This document shows, one piece after another, positions 41,450 through 48,499 of a DNA stretch of 64,000 nucleotides. How positions within the stretch are numbered: the stretch's first letter is position 1; the number at the start of each line of letters is the position of its first letter. Source of the stretch: Burkholderiales bacterium (GTDB taxonomy: Bacteria; Pseudomonadota; Gammaproteobacteria; Burkholderiales; SG8-41); NCBI GenBank assembly GCA_019744975.1, contig JAIETP010000014.1, forward strand, positions 62,001 through 126,000, given 5' to 3'. Made by a program: the position numbers and the translations under genes. A model generated the notes under the pieces. The model saw only the letters and a program-made list of their open reading frames with translations. It ran no database searches and had not been told where the DNA came from.

Positions 41450-42619
41450 ATGACCGTCAAGAAAGACCCCGCCTATTTCATGTACTTCCCCGGCAACTAT
41501 CGCTGGTCGTCGGCCTTCATCAATATCCTCAGTGCCGCGCCCTATGGCGGCTCGGAAATCAGCGAGTTGTACAAAATCGGCGTACAACTGAAGGACAAGG
41601 CGCCGGACGACGACGAGGCCTGGTTCCATGCCTGCGTCAATGTCGCCGACAAGGTGCGCGCCCACGCCGAGCGTTTTGAAGCGAGCAAACACCGGGTATC
41701 GGCGGCGCACGCCTATCTGCGCGCCTGCAACTACTACCAGATGGCGGAACGTTTCCGCACGCCGAAAGACGACATCGCCCTCGCCGCCTATAAAAAAGGC
41801 GTCGACTGCTTCCACCGCCATGTCGCGCTGACCGACGTCAAAATCGAAATCGTCGAGGTGCCGACTGCAGCCGGCCCCCTGCCCGGTTACTTCGTGCATG
41901 CGCAGAACACCACCTCTAAAAAACCACCCTGCGTGGTCTATTTCGACGGCCTCGATGTCACCAAGGAAATCCAGTACGTGCGCGGTGTGCCCGACCTGAT
42001 CAAACGCGGCATCTCTGTGCTGGTGATGGACGGCCCAGGCACCGGAGAAGCCATCCGTTTCCGCGGCCAGTACCTGCGTCACGATTACGAAATCGCCGGT
42101 TCGGCCTGCGTCGACTGGCTGGAAAAACGCAATGACGTCGACGCGAAAAAAATCGGCGTGGTCGCGATCAGCCTCGGCGGCTATTACTCGCCGCGCATGG
42201 CCTCGATGGACCACCGTTTTGCCGCTTGCATTGCCTGGGGCGCGATCTGGGATTACCACGCCACCTGGAAAAAACGCATCGACGCACAGTTCAAGACTTC
42301 CCTGTCGGTGCCTGGCCACCACATCACCTGGATCCTCGGCGTCGATACGCTGGACGAAGCGCTGAAAAAACTCGAACCGTTCAAACTCGACGGCGTGGTG
42401 CAGAAAATGCGCTGTCCTTTCCTGATTGTGCACGGCGCCGACGACGAACAGGTGCCGCTGGCCGATGCGCAGGCGCTGTACAAGGCCTCAGGATCAAAGG
42501 ACAAGACCCTGCGCGTGTTCACTGCCGAAGAAGGCGGCGCCCAGCACTGCCAGCGCGATTACCTGACGCTGGGTGTTGCGGAGATGTGGAACTGGTTTGA
42601 GGACAAGCTGAAGCCGTGA
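41450..42619 (+). CDS. Alpha/beta hydrolase (FrsA / pseudooxynicotine hydrolase-like)
   Basis: A 389-residue alpha/beta hydrolase with a helical N-terminal domain (about 1-140) and a C-terminal catalytic fold. The nucleophile is Ser 241 in VVAISLGGYYS, the oxyanion turn is near VVYFDGLD, an acid is likely in HGADDEQVPL, and the His is near GAQHCQ. This layout fits the FrsA/DUF1100 group and C-C bond hydrolases such as 2,6-dihydroxypseudooxynicotine hydrolase. The stop overlaps a tiny zinc-ribbon frame by 4 bases. Confidence 0.85.
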   Translation: MTVKKDPAYFMYFPGNYRWSSAFINILSAAPYGGSEISELYKIGVQLKDKAPDDDEAWFHACVNVADKVRAHAERFEASKHRVSAAHAYLRACNYYQMAERFRTPKDDIALAAYKKGVDCFHRHVALTDVKIEIVEVPTAAGPLPGYFVHAQNTTSKKPPCVVYFDGLDVTKEIQYVRGVPDLIKRGISVLVMDGPGTGEAIRFRGQYLRHDYEIAGSACVDWLEKRNDVDAKKIGVVAISLGGYYSPRMASMDHRFAACIAWGAIWDYHATWKKRIDAQFKTSLSVPGHHITWILGVDTLDEALKKLEPFKLDGVVQKMRCPFLIVHGADDEQVPLADAQALYKASGSKDKTLRVFTAEEGGAQHCQRDYLTLGVAEMWNWFEDKLKP

Positions 42620-42750
42620 TCAGCTACTGTGAGCTCCGGCGCTGCCAGGATTGTGGGGCACCGGTGGGGGCTAAAGATAAGTTTTGTGCGCGGTGCGGGG
42701 CGAAGCTACCGAGAGAGCCGAGGATAAATTTAATCGCTTCACTCAGTTGA
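42616..42750 (+). CDS. Zinc-ribbon microprotein (44 residues)
   Basis: A short frame starting at GTG 42616, overlapping the hydrolase stop by 4 bases (GTGA). It reads MISYCELRRCQDCGAPVGAK then DKFCARCGAKLPREP and a short tail. Four Cys in the order CxxC-10-CxxC (CQDC and CARC) make a classic zinc ribbon. It may be a translation-coupled microprotein or a remnant of a larger zinc-ribbon protein. No homologue can be named. Confidence 0.5.
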   Translation: MISYCELRRCQDCGAPVGAKDKFCARCGAKLPREPRINLIASLS

Positions 42751-42824
42751 CGATAAATTTTAATTTAGATCGCACTAAAACAAAGAATTAGGCAATCACT
42801 GTCATAAAAAGTTTGCGCAAAAAA

Positions 42825-43955
42825 ATGAAAGTTGAACTATGTGCAGGGCCTCGGCGATGGCCAGCCTACCTGTTGCTCTTGATAATTCCTTTGCTGTCAT
42901 CGTGCACGGGAATCATGGGAATGGGGGTTATTGGATATGGCATGGTGACTGAAACGCTGCAATCGAGACCGGATCGCTCCCTGCAATATGAAATAACTGT
43001 CCGAACACTTGATGGGATCGTTATTACATTCCAGGGTGAAACGCAATGTCCGCACTTTACAAACCTGAATAGCTATCGAGGTCATTACACCACCACGAAA
43101 AATTTCTCAACCGTCAAGAATGATGGCGTGACATGGGTATTGTCAGGGATTAACTGCGACAACGAGATCGCTGAAAAACTGCCGCAAAAATACCTTTTGT
43201 ACCGGGTAGTCGACGAGCGATACAGTAAAGTTTATTTTGCTCAGGAGAAAGGAAATGCTCAAATTATTGACAGTTCGTTCAATAGCTCGTTGTTTGCATC
43301 AAAAACAGAAAAGCGCTTGTTTTATAACGGCTATCCAAATGGCCCATACATTTACACAAAATACAAACTCCTCGAAGTGCCGGCTGCTTCGACTTCGGCT
43401 ACTCAGCCATTCAGCATTTTTCTTGGCGCCTCTAGCTGCATGCAAAAGGAAAAAGGCGATCTCGCTCTATCTTATGATGACTACTACGGGTTTCAATGGC
43501 GAGAAACAAAAGTAGATGCGGTTCTAAAAGGACATCTATCGTTCAACAGTGGTGGTGATCACTGGACTTTTTCACCTAACCGAAACCCAGCGGTCGCAAT
43601 GGATGTCGTCAGCCGTGAATCTGAACGTTCATCAAAAATAAATCCCAAGACAACCGCTGAGGACTGCATGCATGTATTGCTCGGCAATCAAACAATACAG
43701 GTGTCCACGCGCCCCAGCAGCATCTACGTTCCCGCAGAGAATGCTTTGTATAGGATCGAAAAACTCTCACAACATGAATTTGTAGATAGAATGACAGATA
43801 AAACGCTTTGGAGGCAATGCAACAGACCAGCGCACATCAAAAATTGGATAGATGGCGCTGCTCACTACCTTCACGATCAAGGCAAGGGCTTTCACTTTGC
43901 ACGGCAAGGCGAGAACGGAGCTTTTTTCTGCACTTTCTCATACGATACGCGTTAA
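42825..43955 (+). CDS. Unknown lipoprotein, low GC
   Basis: I do not recognise this protein (376 residues from ATG 42825; TTG 42813 is an alternative). The N terminus has a hydrophobic signal and a lipobox-like LLSSC (Cys near 27), so it is a predicted lipoprotein. The rest is rich in Tyr, Asn, Ser and Lys with several Cys, and no domain stands out. Its base composition is clearly more AT-rich than its neighbours, and it lies beside toxin-antitoxin genes, which suggests transfer. Confidence 0.7.
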   Translation: MKVELCAGPRRWPAYLLLLIIPLLSSCTGIMGMGVIGYGMVTETLQSRPDRSLQYEITVRTLDGIVITFQGETQCPHFTNLNSYRGHYTTTKNFSTVKNDGVTWVLSGINCDNEIAEKLPQKYLLYRVVDERYSKVYFAQEKGNAQIIDSSFNSSLFASKTEKRLFYNGYPNGPYIYTKYKLLEVPAASTSATQPFSIFLGASSCMQKEKGDLALSYDDYYGFQWRETKVDAVLKGHLSFNSGGDHWTFSPNRNPAVAMDVVSRESERSSKINPKTTAEDCMHVLLGNQTIQVSTRPSSIYVPAENALYRIEKLSQHEFVDRMTDKTLWRQCNRPAHIKNWIDGAAHYLHDQGKGFHFARQGENGAFFCTFSYDTR

Positions 43956-44078
43956 GCCATTAGACAGCCGATCTAATACATCCCCGCATTAGCCAAAAGC
44001 AGGCAATGGCACAATGGGGGTCACGTCTTCCAATCACGCATCCGTAGCCTACTCAATCAAGTATCCCGTTTCGTGATC

Positions 44079-44510
44079 TCATTCTTCCACGAATACGCTG
44101 GACGAAACATTAAAGCGCTTTGCCAGACGAGAAATCTGACGCACATTCAGGCTGCGCTTGCCGGAGATGATTTCGGATACCACGCCCTGACTGCCGATTT
44201 CGGGCAGATCAGACTGCCCGAGGTCGTGTTGCTCCATCAAAAACCGCAGCATCGCGCGCGGCGACGGGCTGGGTGTCTGGTAATGCGCCTTGTCATAAGC
44301 CTCAACAAAGACGCCCAGCGCTTCCGCAAGATCGGCCAGCGGGTGGGTCTCGTCTTCACCGATCTCGTCGATGATCGTATCCAGGGTCGCGACAGCGCGG
44401 TCATATTCCGCCCTGGAGCGGATGACCCCCAGGGGAATCTGGCGGCGCAGCGCCCGATATTCGTTTCCGGCTTTTAGCAATTGTCTGGCCAGCATCATTG
44501 TTCCTTCCAT
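44079..44510 (-). CDS. HigA-type HTH antitoxin, apparently without a toxin
   Basis: A 143-residue protein like E. coli HigA (YgjM): an N-terminal helical part (RSRAEYDRAVATLDTIIDEI, about 31-50), then an Xre-type HTH (about 90-140) with SDLPEIGSQGVVSEIISGKR, closely matching the SDLPEIGS-VS-LSGKR pattern of that family. The start MEGTMMLARQ has GGAAGGA-like bases before it. No HigB-type toxin gene is seen on this strand on either side, so it is an orphan regulator or the survivor of a pair. Confidence 0.85.
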   Translation of the reverse strand: MEGTMMLARQLLKAGNEYRALRRQIPLGVIRSRAEYDRAVATLDTIIDEIGEDETHPLADLAEALGVFVEAYDKAHYQTPSPSPRAMLRFLMEQHDLGQSDLPEIGSQGVVSEIISGKRSLNVRQISRLAKRFNVSSSVFVEE

Positions 44511-44646
44511 TTACCCTTGTCACTTTCCCTGTGTGTAGGGAGGAAACGGGAGCAGGTCTTGCAATCATGCATTTTTCTCACCTGCTTAGCCCGGCCCGCT
44601 AGGGTGCACGGACCTGAAGGTGGCACCCCGAACGCAATAACCAGCC

Positions 44647-44674
44647 TTGACATGCGTAGCCTGTAGGCTACAAT
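44647..44674 (+). promoter_or_regulatory. Strong promoter of the toxin-antitoxin operon
   Basis: TTGACA (44647-44652), 16-base spacer, TACAAT (44669-44674): near-consensus sigma-70. The start codon ATG is at 44681, 6 bases after the -10, so transcription should begin at or next to it and the mRNA would be leaderless. Confidence 0.8.
44656..44671. promoter_or_regulatory. Palindromic operator overlapping the toxin-antitoxin promoter
   Basis: GTAGCC-TGTA-GGCTAC, a perfect 6-bp dyad with a 4-base centre between the -35 and -10 boxes. It is the natural place for autorepression by the HTH antitoxin, with or without the toxin. Confidence 0.75.
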
Positions 44675-44680
44675 AGCGGC

Positions 44681-44974
44681 ATGCGCGTCGAAGAGACGGA
44701 AACATACCGCGAATGGATCAACGCACTCAAGGATCGGACAGGAAGAGCCCGAATCCAGGTTCGTGTTGACCGGCTGGTTCACGGTAATCCCGGCAAGCAC
44801 CGGAATCTGGCCAATGGGGTGTCCGAGCTGAAGATCGACTTCGGACCCGGGTACCGCGTCTACTACGCGCAACGGGGGACTCGACTCCTGCTGCTGCTCG
44901 CAGGCGGAGACAAGTCAACGCAGCAAAATGACATTGAGACAGCAATCCACCTGGCCCGGAACTTTCAGGAGTAA
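44681..44974 (+). CDS. RelE/HigB-like toxin (HI1419 type)
   Basis: A 97-residue toxin of the phage Gp49/HigB group (upstream partner of HI1420-like antitoxins). It has ETETYREWINALKDRTGRAR at the N terminus, then GVSELKIDFGPGYRVYYAQ and LLLLAGGDKSTQQNDIETA, the typical RelE-fold C-terminal strands. Such toxins cleave mRNA at the ribosome. The antitoxin gene starts 6 bases after its stop, giving the toxin-first order usual for this family. Confidence 0.92.
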   Translation: MRVEETETYREWINALKDRTGRARIQVRVDRLVHGNPGKHRNLANGVSELKIDFGPGYRVYYAQRGTRLLLLLAGGDKSTQQNDIETAIHLARNFQE

Positions 44975-44980
44975 CACGAC

Positions 44981-45298
44981 ATGCCCAAGCTCGCCGCAAA
45001 AAAACAAATGAAAACCAGGACCACTCCCTACGATGTGGCGGAACAACTACGCACACCGGAGGAGATGGCCGCATACCTCGACGCCTGGCTCGAGGAAGCG
45101 CCTGACGATACCGCCGGGATTGCCCGAGCGCTCGGCGACATTGCACGCGCAAAAGGAATGACGCAAGTCGCCAAAGATACCGGACTCAGCCGCGAGAGCC
45201 TGTATCGGGCACTGAGCGCGGACGGGAATCCGAGCTTTGCTACCGTGCTCAAGGTTGCGCGCGCGCTCGGATTAAAGCTGCACGCCGAGGCAGCATAA
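44981..45298 (+). CDS. HTH antitoxin of the HI1420 type
   Basis: A 105-residue cognate antitoxin with a HTH of Cro/C1 type (about 57-100): GIARALGDIARAKGMTQVAK then TGLSRESLYRALSADGNPSF, followed by VLKVARALGLKL. The N-terminal part TTPYDVAEQLRTPEEMAAYL is conserved in this family. It very probably neutralises the toxin encoded just upstream and represses the operon at the palindrome 44656-44671. Confidence 0.92.
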   Translation: MPKLAAKKQMKTRTTPYDVAEQLRTPEEMAAYLDAWLEEAPDDTAGIARALGDIARAKGMTQVAKDTGLSRESLYRALSADGNPSFATVLKVARALGLKLHAEAA

Positions 45299-45356
45299 GA
45301 AAACTGGATGGCGGGATCCGTTTCACTTCTCCCGCCCTACAAAATCTACCGCGCGC

Positions 45357-45737
45357 TTAAACGTATTCCGAAACCTCAACCAGATTGAGATCCGGATCCC
45401 GGAAATAAACCGAGCGTATCTCCCCCATCGCTCCGGTCTTGATGCAGGGTCCTTCGATGATCGTGACCTTGTGTTTCTCCAGGCTCGCAATCACCTGCTG
45501 CAGCGGCACTGAAGCAATAAAGCAGAAATCCAGCGTACCCACGCCCGGCGCATGCGCCTTGGGTTCGTATTCCTTGCCCTTCACGTGGATGTTGATTTTC
45601 TGCTTGCCGAATTTCAGCGCCAGGCGTTTGCCTTCACGGAAGGTCTCCAGCTTCATGCCGAGGACTTCGGTGTAGAAACGGATGGTTTCTTCGGGTTGTG
45701 CGGTGGTCAGCACGAAGTGGTCGAGGTGATCAATCAT
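45357..45737 (-). CDS. VOC protein (glyoxalase/dioxygenase superfamily)
   Basis: A 126-residue VOC protein: IDHLDHFVLTTAQPEETIRF, a central RLALKFGKQKINIHVKG, and a C-terminal SVYFRDPDLNLVEVSEY, with His and Glu metal ligands (H7, H56 and Glu near the end). Similar proteins are annotated as lactoylglutathione lyase-like or biphenyl dioxygenase-like; the substrate is unknown. It lies downstream of a CaiB gene, mirroring 37.4-39.1 kb. An AT-rich motif copy ends 20 bases before the ATG. Confidence 0.85.
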   Translation of the reverse strand: MIDHLDHFVLTTAQPEETIRFYTEVLGMKLETFREGKRLALKFGKQKINIHVKGKEYEPKAHAPGVGTLDFCFIASVPLQQVIASLEKHKVTIIEGPCIKTGAMGEIRSVYFRDPDLNLVEVSEYV

Positions 45738-45757
45738 GGCTGCTCCGGGGAATATTC

Positions 45758-45786
45758 ATAAGTATTTGATTTAATTGATATTTTTA
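45758..45786 (+). repeat. AT-rich motif, copy 7
   Basis: The plus strand reads ATAAGTATTTGATTT then AATTGATATTTTTA, in the leader of the VOC gene. The reverse strand has AATCAA-ATAC-TTA, a full IHF consensus match, identical in that core to copy 6. Confidence 0.65.
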
Positions 45787-45794
45787 TTATAACG

Positions 45795-45820
45795 CCCTTC
45801 GACAGGCTCAGGGCGAACGG
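45795..45820. repeat. REP-like unit, single copy
   Basis: CCCTTCGACAGGCTCAGG then GCGAACGG, one arm of the hairpin family seen doubled at 36295 and 47152. Confidence 0.8.
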
Positions 45821-45837
45821 CTCCTTAAAACACCTCT

Positions 45838-47049
45838 TTAGATCACGCCCTTGGCGCGTAAATCAGCAATGGTTTCCGGCTTGAGCCCCGCGCGCTGCAA
45901 TACCGCCTCTGTATCTTCACCCAGCCGCGGCGCAGTGCTGCGAATGCCGCCGGGTGTGGCCGACAGCTTGGGCACGATGCCCGGCACATCGACTGCAGTG
46001 CCGTCGCGCGTGGTGATGTTGAGAATCATGTCGCGGGCCTTGTATTGCGCATCCGCCGCGATATCAGCCACCGAATAAATCGCGCCCGAAGGCACGTCGT
46101 GTGCATCAAGGATTTTTAATGCATTGGCTTTTTCGCGTGCCCCCGTCCACGCTGCGATCGCGGCATCGATCTCGGTGACGCGTTTTACGCGACCGTCGTT
46201 TGATCCCAGATCCGGTGCATTACCGAGGTCATCGCGGCCAATCGCCTTCATCAGCCGTTTGAAAATCCCGTCGCCGTTGCCGCCGATCAATATCCATCCG
46301 TCTTTGCACGGGTAGGCATTGGACGGCACGATGCCGGGCAAGGCGCTGCCGGCCGCCTCGCGCACCACGCCGAAGGCACTGAACTCGGGCAGCAGGCTTT
46401 CCATGCAGTTGAACACGCTTTCGTACAAGGCGATGTCGATGACCTGACCTTCACCACCCGGTTTGGTGTCCCGGTGATACAGCGCCATCAACACGCCGAT
46501 CACGCCATGCAGCGCCGCCAGCGTGTCACCGATCGACACTCCGACACGCACCGGCACCCGGCCCGGCTCGGCAGTCAGGTAACGCAGGCCGCCCATGGAT
46601 TCGGCGATCACACCGAAACCCGGCCGGTCGCGATACGGCCCGCTCTGGCCGTAGCCGGAGATGCGTACCATCACCAGCTTCGGGTTTATTTTTTTGAGGT
46701 TCTCGTAACCGAGGCCCCACTCCTCCATCTTGCCGGGGCGGAAGTTCTCGATCAGCACGTCGGCCTCCTTGACCAGCGTGCGCAGGATGTCCTGACCTTC
46801 GGTTTTTGTCAGGTCCAGCGTCACCGATTGTTTGTTGCGCGACTGGACTTCCCACCAGATCGAGTTGCCGTCCTTCAGCAAGCGCCATTTGCGCAGCGGG
46901 TCGCCCTTGCCCGGCGGTTCGATCTTGATGACTTCGGCGCCGAAGTCGCCCAGCGTCTTGCCGCAGAAAGGGCCGGCGATCAGCTGGCCGAGTTCGATGA
47001 CGCGTATGCCGGTGAGAGGACCGGCGGCGCTGGGTGGTGTGGAGGTCAT
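45838..47049 (-). CDS. CaiB/BaiF (type III) CoA transferase, copy B
   Basis: About 403 residues of a family III CoA transferase: RVIELGQLIAGPFCGKTLGD, GFGVIAESMGGLRY (catalytic Asp upstream near YRDRPGF), VIDIALYESVFNCM. Copies A and B are clearly paralogous but far from identical. ATG 47058 would add three residues; 47049 has AGGA at better spacing. It follows the coxS-like gene after 167 bases that hold a REP hairpin, and a VOC gene comes next. Confidence 0.92.
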   Translation of the reverse strand: MTSTPPSAAGPLTGIRVIELGQLIAGPFCGKTLGDFGAEVIKIEPPGKGDPLRKWRLLKDGNSIWWEVQSRNKQSVTLDLTKTEGQDILRTLVKEADVLIENFRPGKMEEWGLGYENLKKINPKLVMVRISGYGQSGPYRDRPGFGVIAESMGGLRYLTAEPGRVPVRVGVSIGDTLAALHGVIGVLMALYHRDTKPGGEGQVIDIALYESVFNCMESLLPEFSAFGVVREAAGSALPGIVPSNAYPCKDGWILIGGNGDGIFKRLMKAIGRDDLGNAPDLGSNDGRVKRVTEIDAAIAAWTGAREKANALKILDAHDVPSGAIYSVADIAADAQYKARDMILNITTRDGTAVDVPGIVPKLSATPGGIRSTAPRLGEDTEAVLQRAGLKPETIADLRAKGVI

Positions 47050-47151
47050 GTGCGGCATCCTTCAGGAAATGAAAGGATACCGCGGACGAGGCCAGAAGTT
47101 AGCCGGAATAACAGACCGTATTGCTAGGTGACCGCCGTCCATGGTTCGATG

Positions 47152-47213
47152 CTTCGACGAGCTCAGCATCACCACGAACGGCTACTACCGTTCGCCCTGA
47201 GCCTGTCGAAGGG
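47152..47213. repeat. REP-like hairpin with one degenerate arm
   Basis: CTTCGACGAGCTCAGCATCA then CCACGAACGG (47152-47181) faces CCGTTCGCCCTGAGCCTG with TCGAAGGG (47188-47213). It fills the gap between coxS-like and CoA transferase genes and may trim or end the transcript. Confidence 0.8.
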
Positions 47214-47216
47214 CTG

Positions 47217-47684
47217 TTACTTGCCCTGCAGTTCCGCCGCGCGTTTCACCGCTTTGACGATATTGAGGTAACCGGTGCAGCGGCAGAGGTTGCCCTCGAG
47301 TCCGTGCACGATTTCTTCGTCGGTCGGTTTCGGGTTGTCCTTGATCAGCGCCGCGGTGGTCATGATCATGCCCGGCGTGCAGAAGCCGCATTGCAGTGCG
47401 TGGCATTCGGTGAACGCCGCCTGCGCCGGATGCAGTTTGCCGTTTTTGGCGAGGCCTTCGATGGTCACCACCTCGGCGCCATCCGCTTGTACCGCCAGCA
47501 GGGTGCAGGATTTGATCGCACGGCCGTCAACGTGGACTGTGCAGGCGCCGCACTGGCTGGTATCGCAGCCGACGTGGGTGCCGGTCAGGTTCAGCGTGTC
47601 GCGCAGGAAATTGGCCAGCAGCACCCGGTCTTCGACTTCACCGGAGCACTTCTTGCCGTTTACGGTCAGTTCAATTTTTGCCAT
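47217..47684 (-). CDS. CoxS-type [2Fe-2S] subunit of a molybdenum hydroxylase
   Basis: A 155-residue electron-transfer subunit with two [2Fe-2S] sites: the plant-type Cys set in [15 protein letters not shown] with a later SC (about 41-60), and the C-terminal set [10 protein letters not shown] and GNLCRCTGY (about 98-138). It passes electrons from the molybdenum centre to FAD. It follows the coxM-like gene after 16 bases in a coxL-coxM-coxS order. Confidence 0.95.
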   Translation of the reverse strand: MAKIELTVNGKKCSGEVEDRVLLANFLRDTLNLTGTHVGCDTSQCGACTVHVDGRAIKSCTLLAVQADGAEVVTIEGLAKNGKLHPAQAAFTECHALQCGFCTPGMIMTTAALIKDNPKPTDEEIVHGLEGNLCRCTGYLNIVKAVKRAAELQGK

Positions 47685-47700
47685 TGCTGTGCTTCCCCCG

Positions 47701-48495
47701 TTACGCCAGCGCCGCGACTGCGCGGGCGGCCATGACTTTTGCCAGCTGCGCGCGGTATTCGCGCGTGCCGTGGATGTCTTCGTTCAGATCGTCAGCCGCC
47801 AGCGTGAGTTTTTCAATCGCGGCAGCGTTCATGCCTTTCGCCAGCGCCTGTTCGGCATCAGTCCAGCGGAACACGCCGGGGCCTGCGCCGGTCACCGCGA
47901 CACGAATGCCCTCCGCGGTTTGCGCGACAAACACACCGGCCATGGCATAACCCGAAGCCGGATGCGGGAACTTGGCATAGGCCGCTTTTTTCGGCAGCGG
48001 GAAGGCAATACGCACAATCAGCTCGCCTGGTTCCAGCGCGGTGGCAAACATGCCCTGGAAAAAATCATCGGCGGCGATTTCGCGTTTGTTGGTGATGACT
48101 TTGGCGTTGAGGCCCAGCACTGCCGACGGGTAATCCGCGGCCGGGTCGTTGTTGGCGACTGATCCGCCCAGCGTGCCGCGGTTGCGCACCTGCGGATCGC
48201 CGATGTGCGAGGCCAGATCAGCCAGCGCCGGAATCGCATCACGCACAACTTTTGAAGTAGCGACCTGGTGGTGCTTGCTTGCAGCGCCGATGACCAGTGC
48301 ACCGTCTTTGACTTCAATCCCGGACAGCTCAGAAAGTCCATTTAAATCAATAAGTTGCGTCGGGTTGGCGAGCCGCGCCTTCAGCGTCGGGATCAGCGTC
48401 ATGCCGCCGGACAGGGGTTTGGCTTCGTCGTCCTTGGCCAGCAGGTCCGTCGCTTCTTTCAGCGTTTTTGCTTTGCGATACTGGAATGCAAACAT
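47701..48495 (-). CDS. CoxM-type FAD subunit of a molybdenum hydroxylase
   Basis: A 264-residue FAD-binding subunit of the xanthine oxidase/CO dehydrogenase medium-chain family. FAD contacts are in [15 protein letters not shown] (about 30-44) and [20 protein letters not shown] (about 101-120). AAAGGACA precedes the ATG. It contains a weaker AT-rich motif copy at the codons for [10 protein letters not shown]. It begins 4 bases after the large subunit gene ends. Confidence 0.94.
   Translation of the reverse strand: MFAFQYRKAKTLKEATDLLAKDDEAKPLSGGMTLIPTLKARLANPTQLIDLNGLSELSGIEVKDGALVIGAASKHHQVATSKVVRDAIPALADLASHIGDPQVRNRGTLGGSVANNDPAADYPSAVLGLNAKVITNKREIAADDFFQGMFATALEPGELIVRIAFPLPKKAAYAKFPHPASGYAMAGVFVAQTAEGIRVAVTGAGPGVFRWTDAEQALAKGMNAAAIEKLTLAADDLNEDIHGTREYRAQLAKVMAARAVAALA
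48338..48364 (-). repeat. AT-rich motif, copy 8 (weak, inside coxM-like gene)
   Basis: The plus strand reads CCATTTAAATCAATAAGTTG. The core AATCAA-TAAG-TTG matches the IHF consensus. The left half is less AT-rich than in the other copies, and the region encodes a normal part of the FAD subunit, so this copy may be chance. Confidence 0.35.
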
Positions 48496-48499
48496 GGTC

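Noticed and set aside
44511-44646. Remnant toxin gene upstream of the orphan HigA
   Set aside because: The short frame there (CKTCSRFLP and following) shows no similarity to HigB/YgjN-type toxins.
45310-45336. Hairpin GGCGGGA/TCCCGCC after the toxin-antitoxin operon
   Set aside because: It has a long loop and no T tract, so it is weak as a terminator call.
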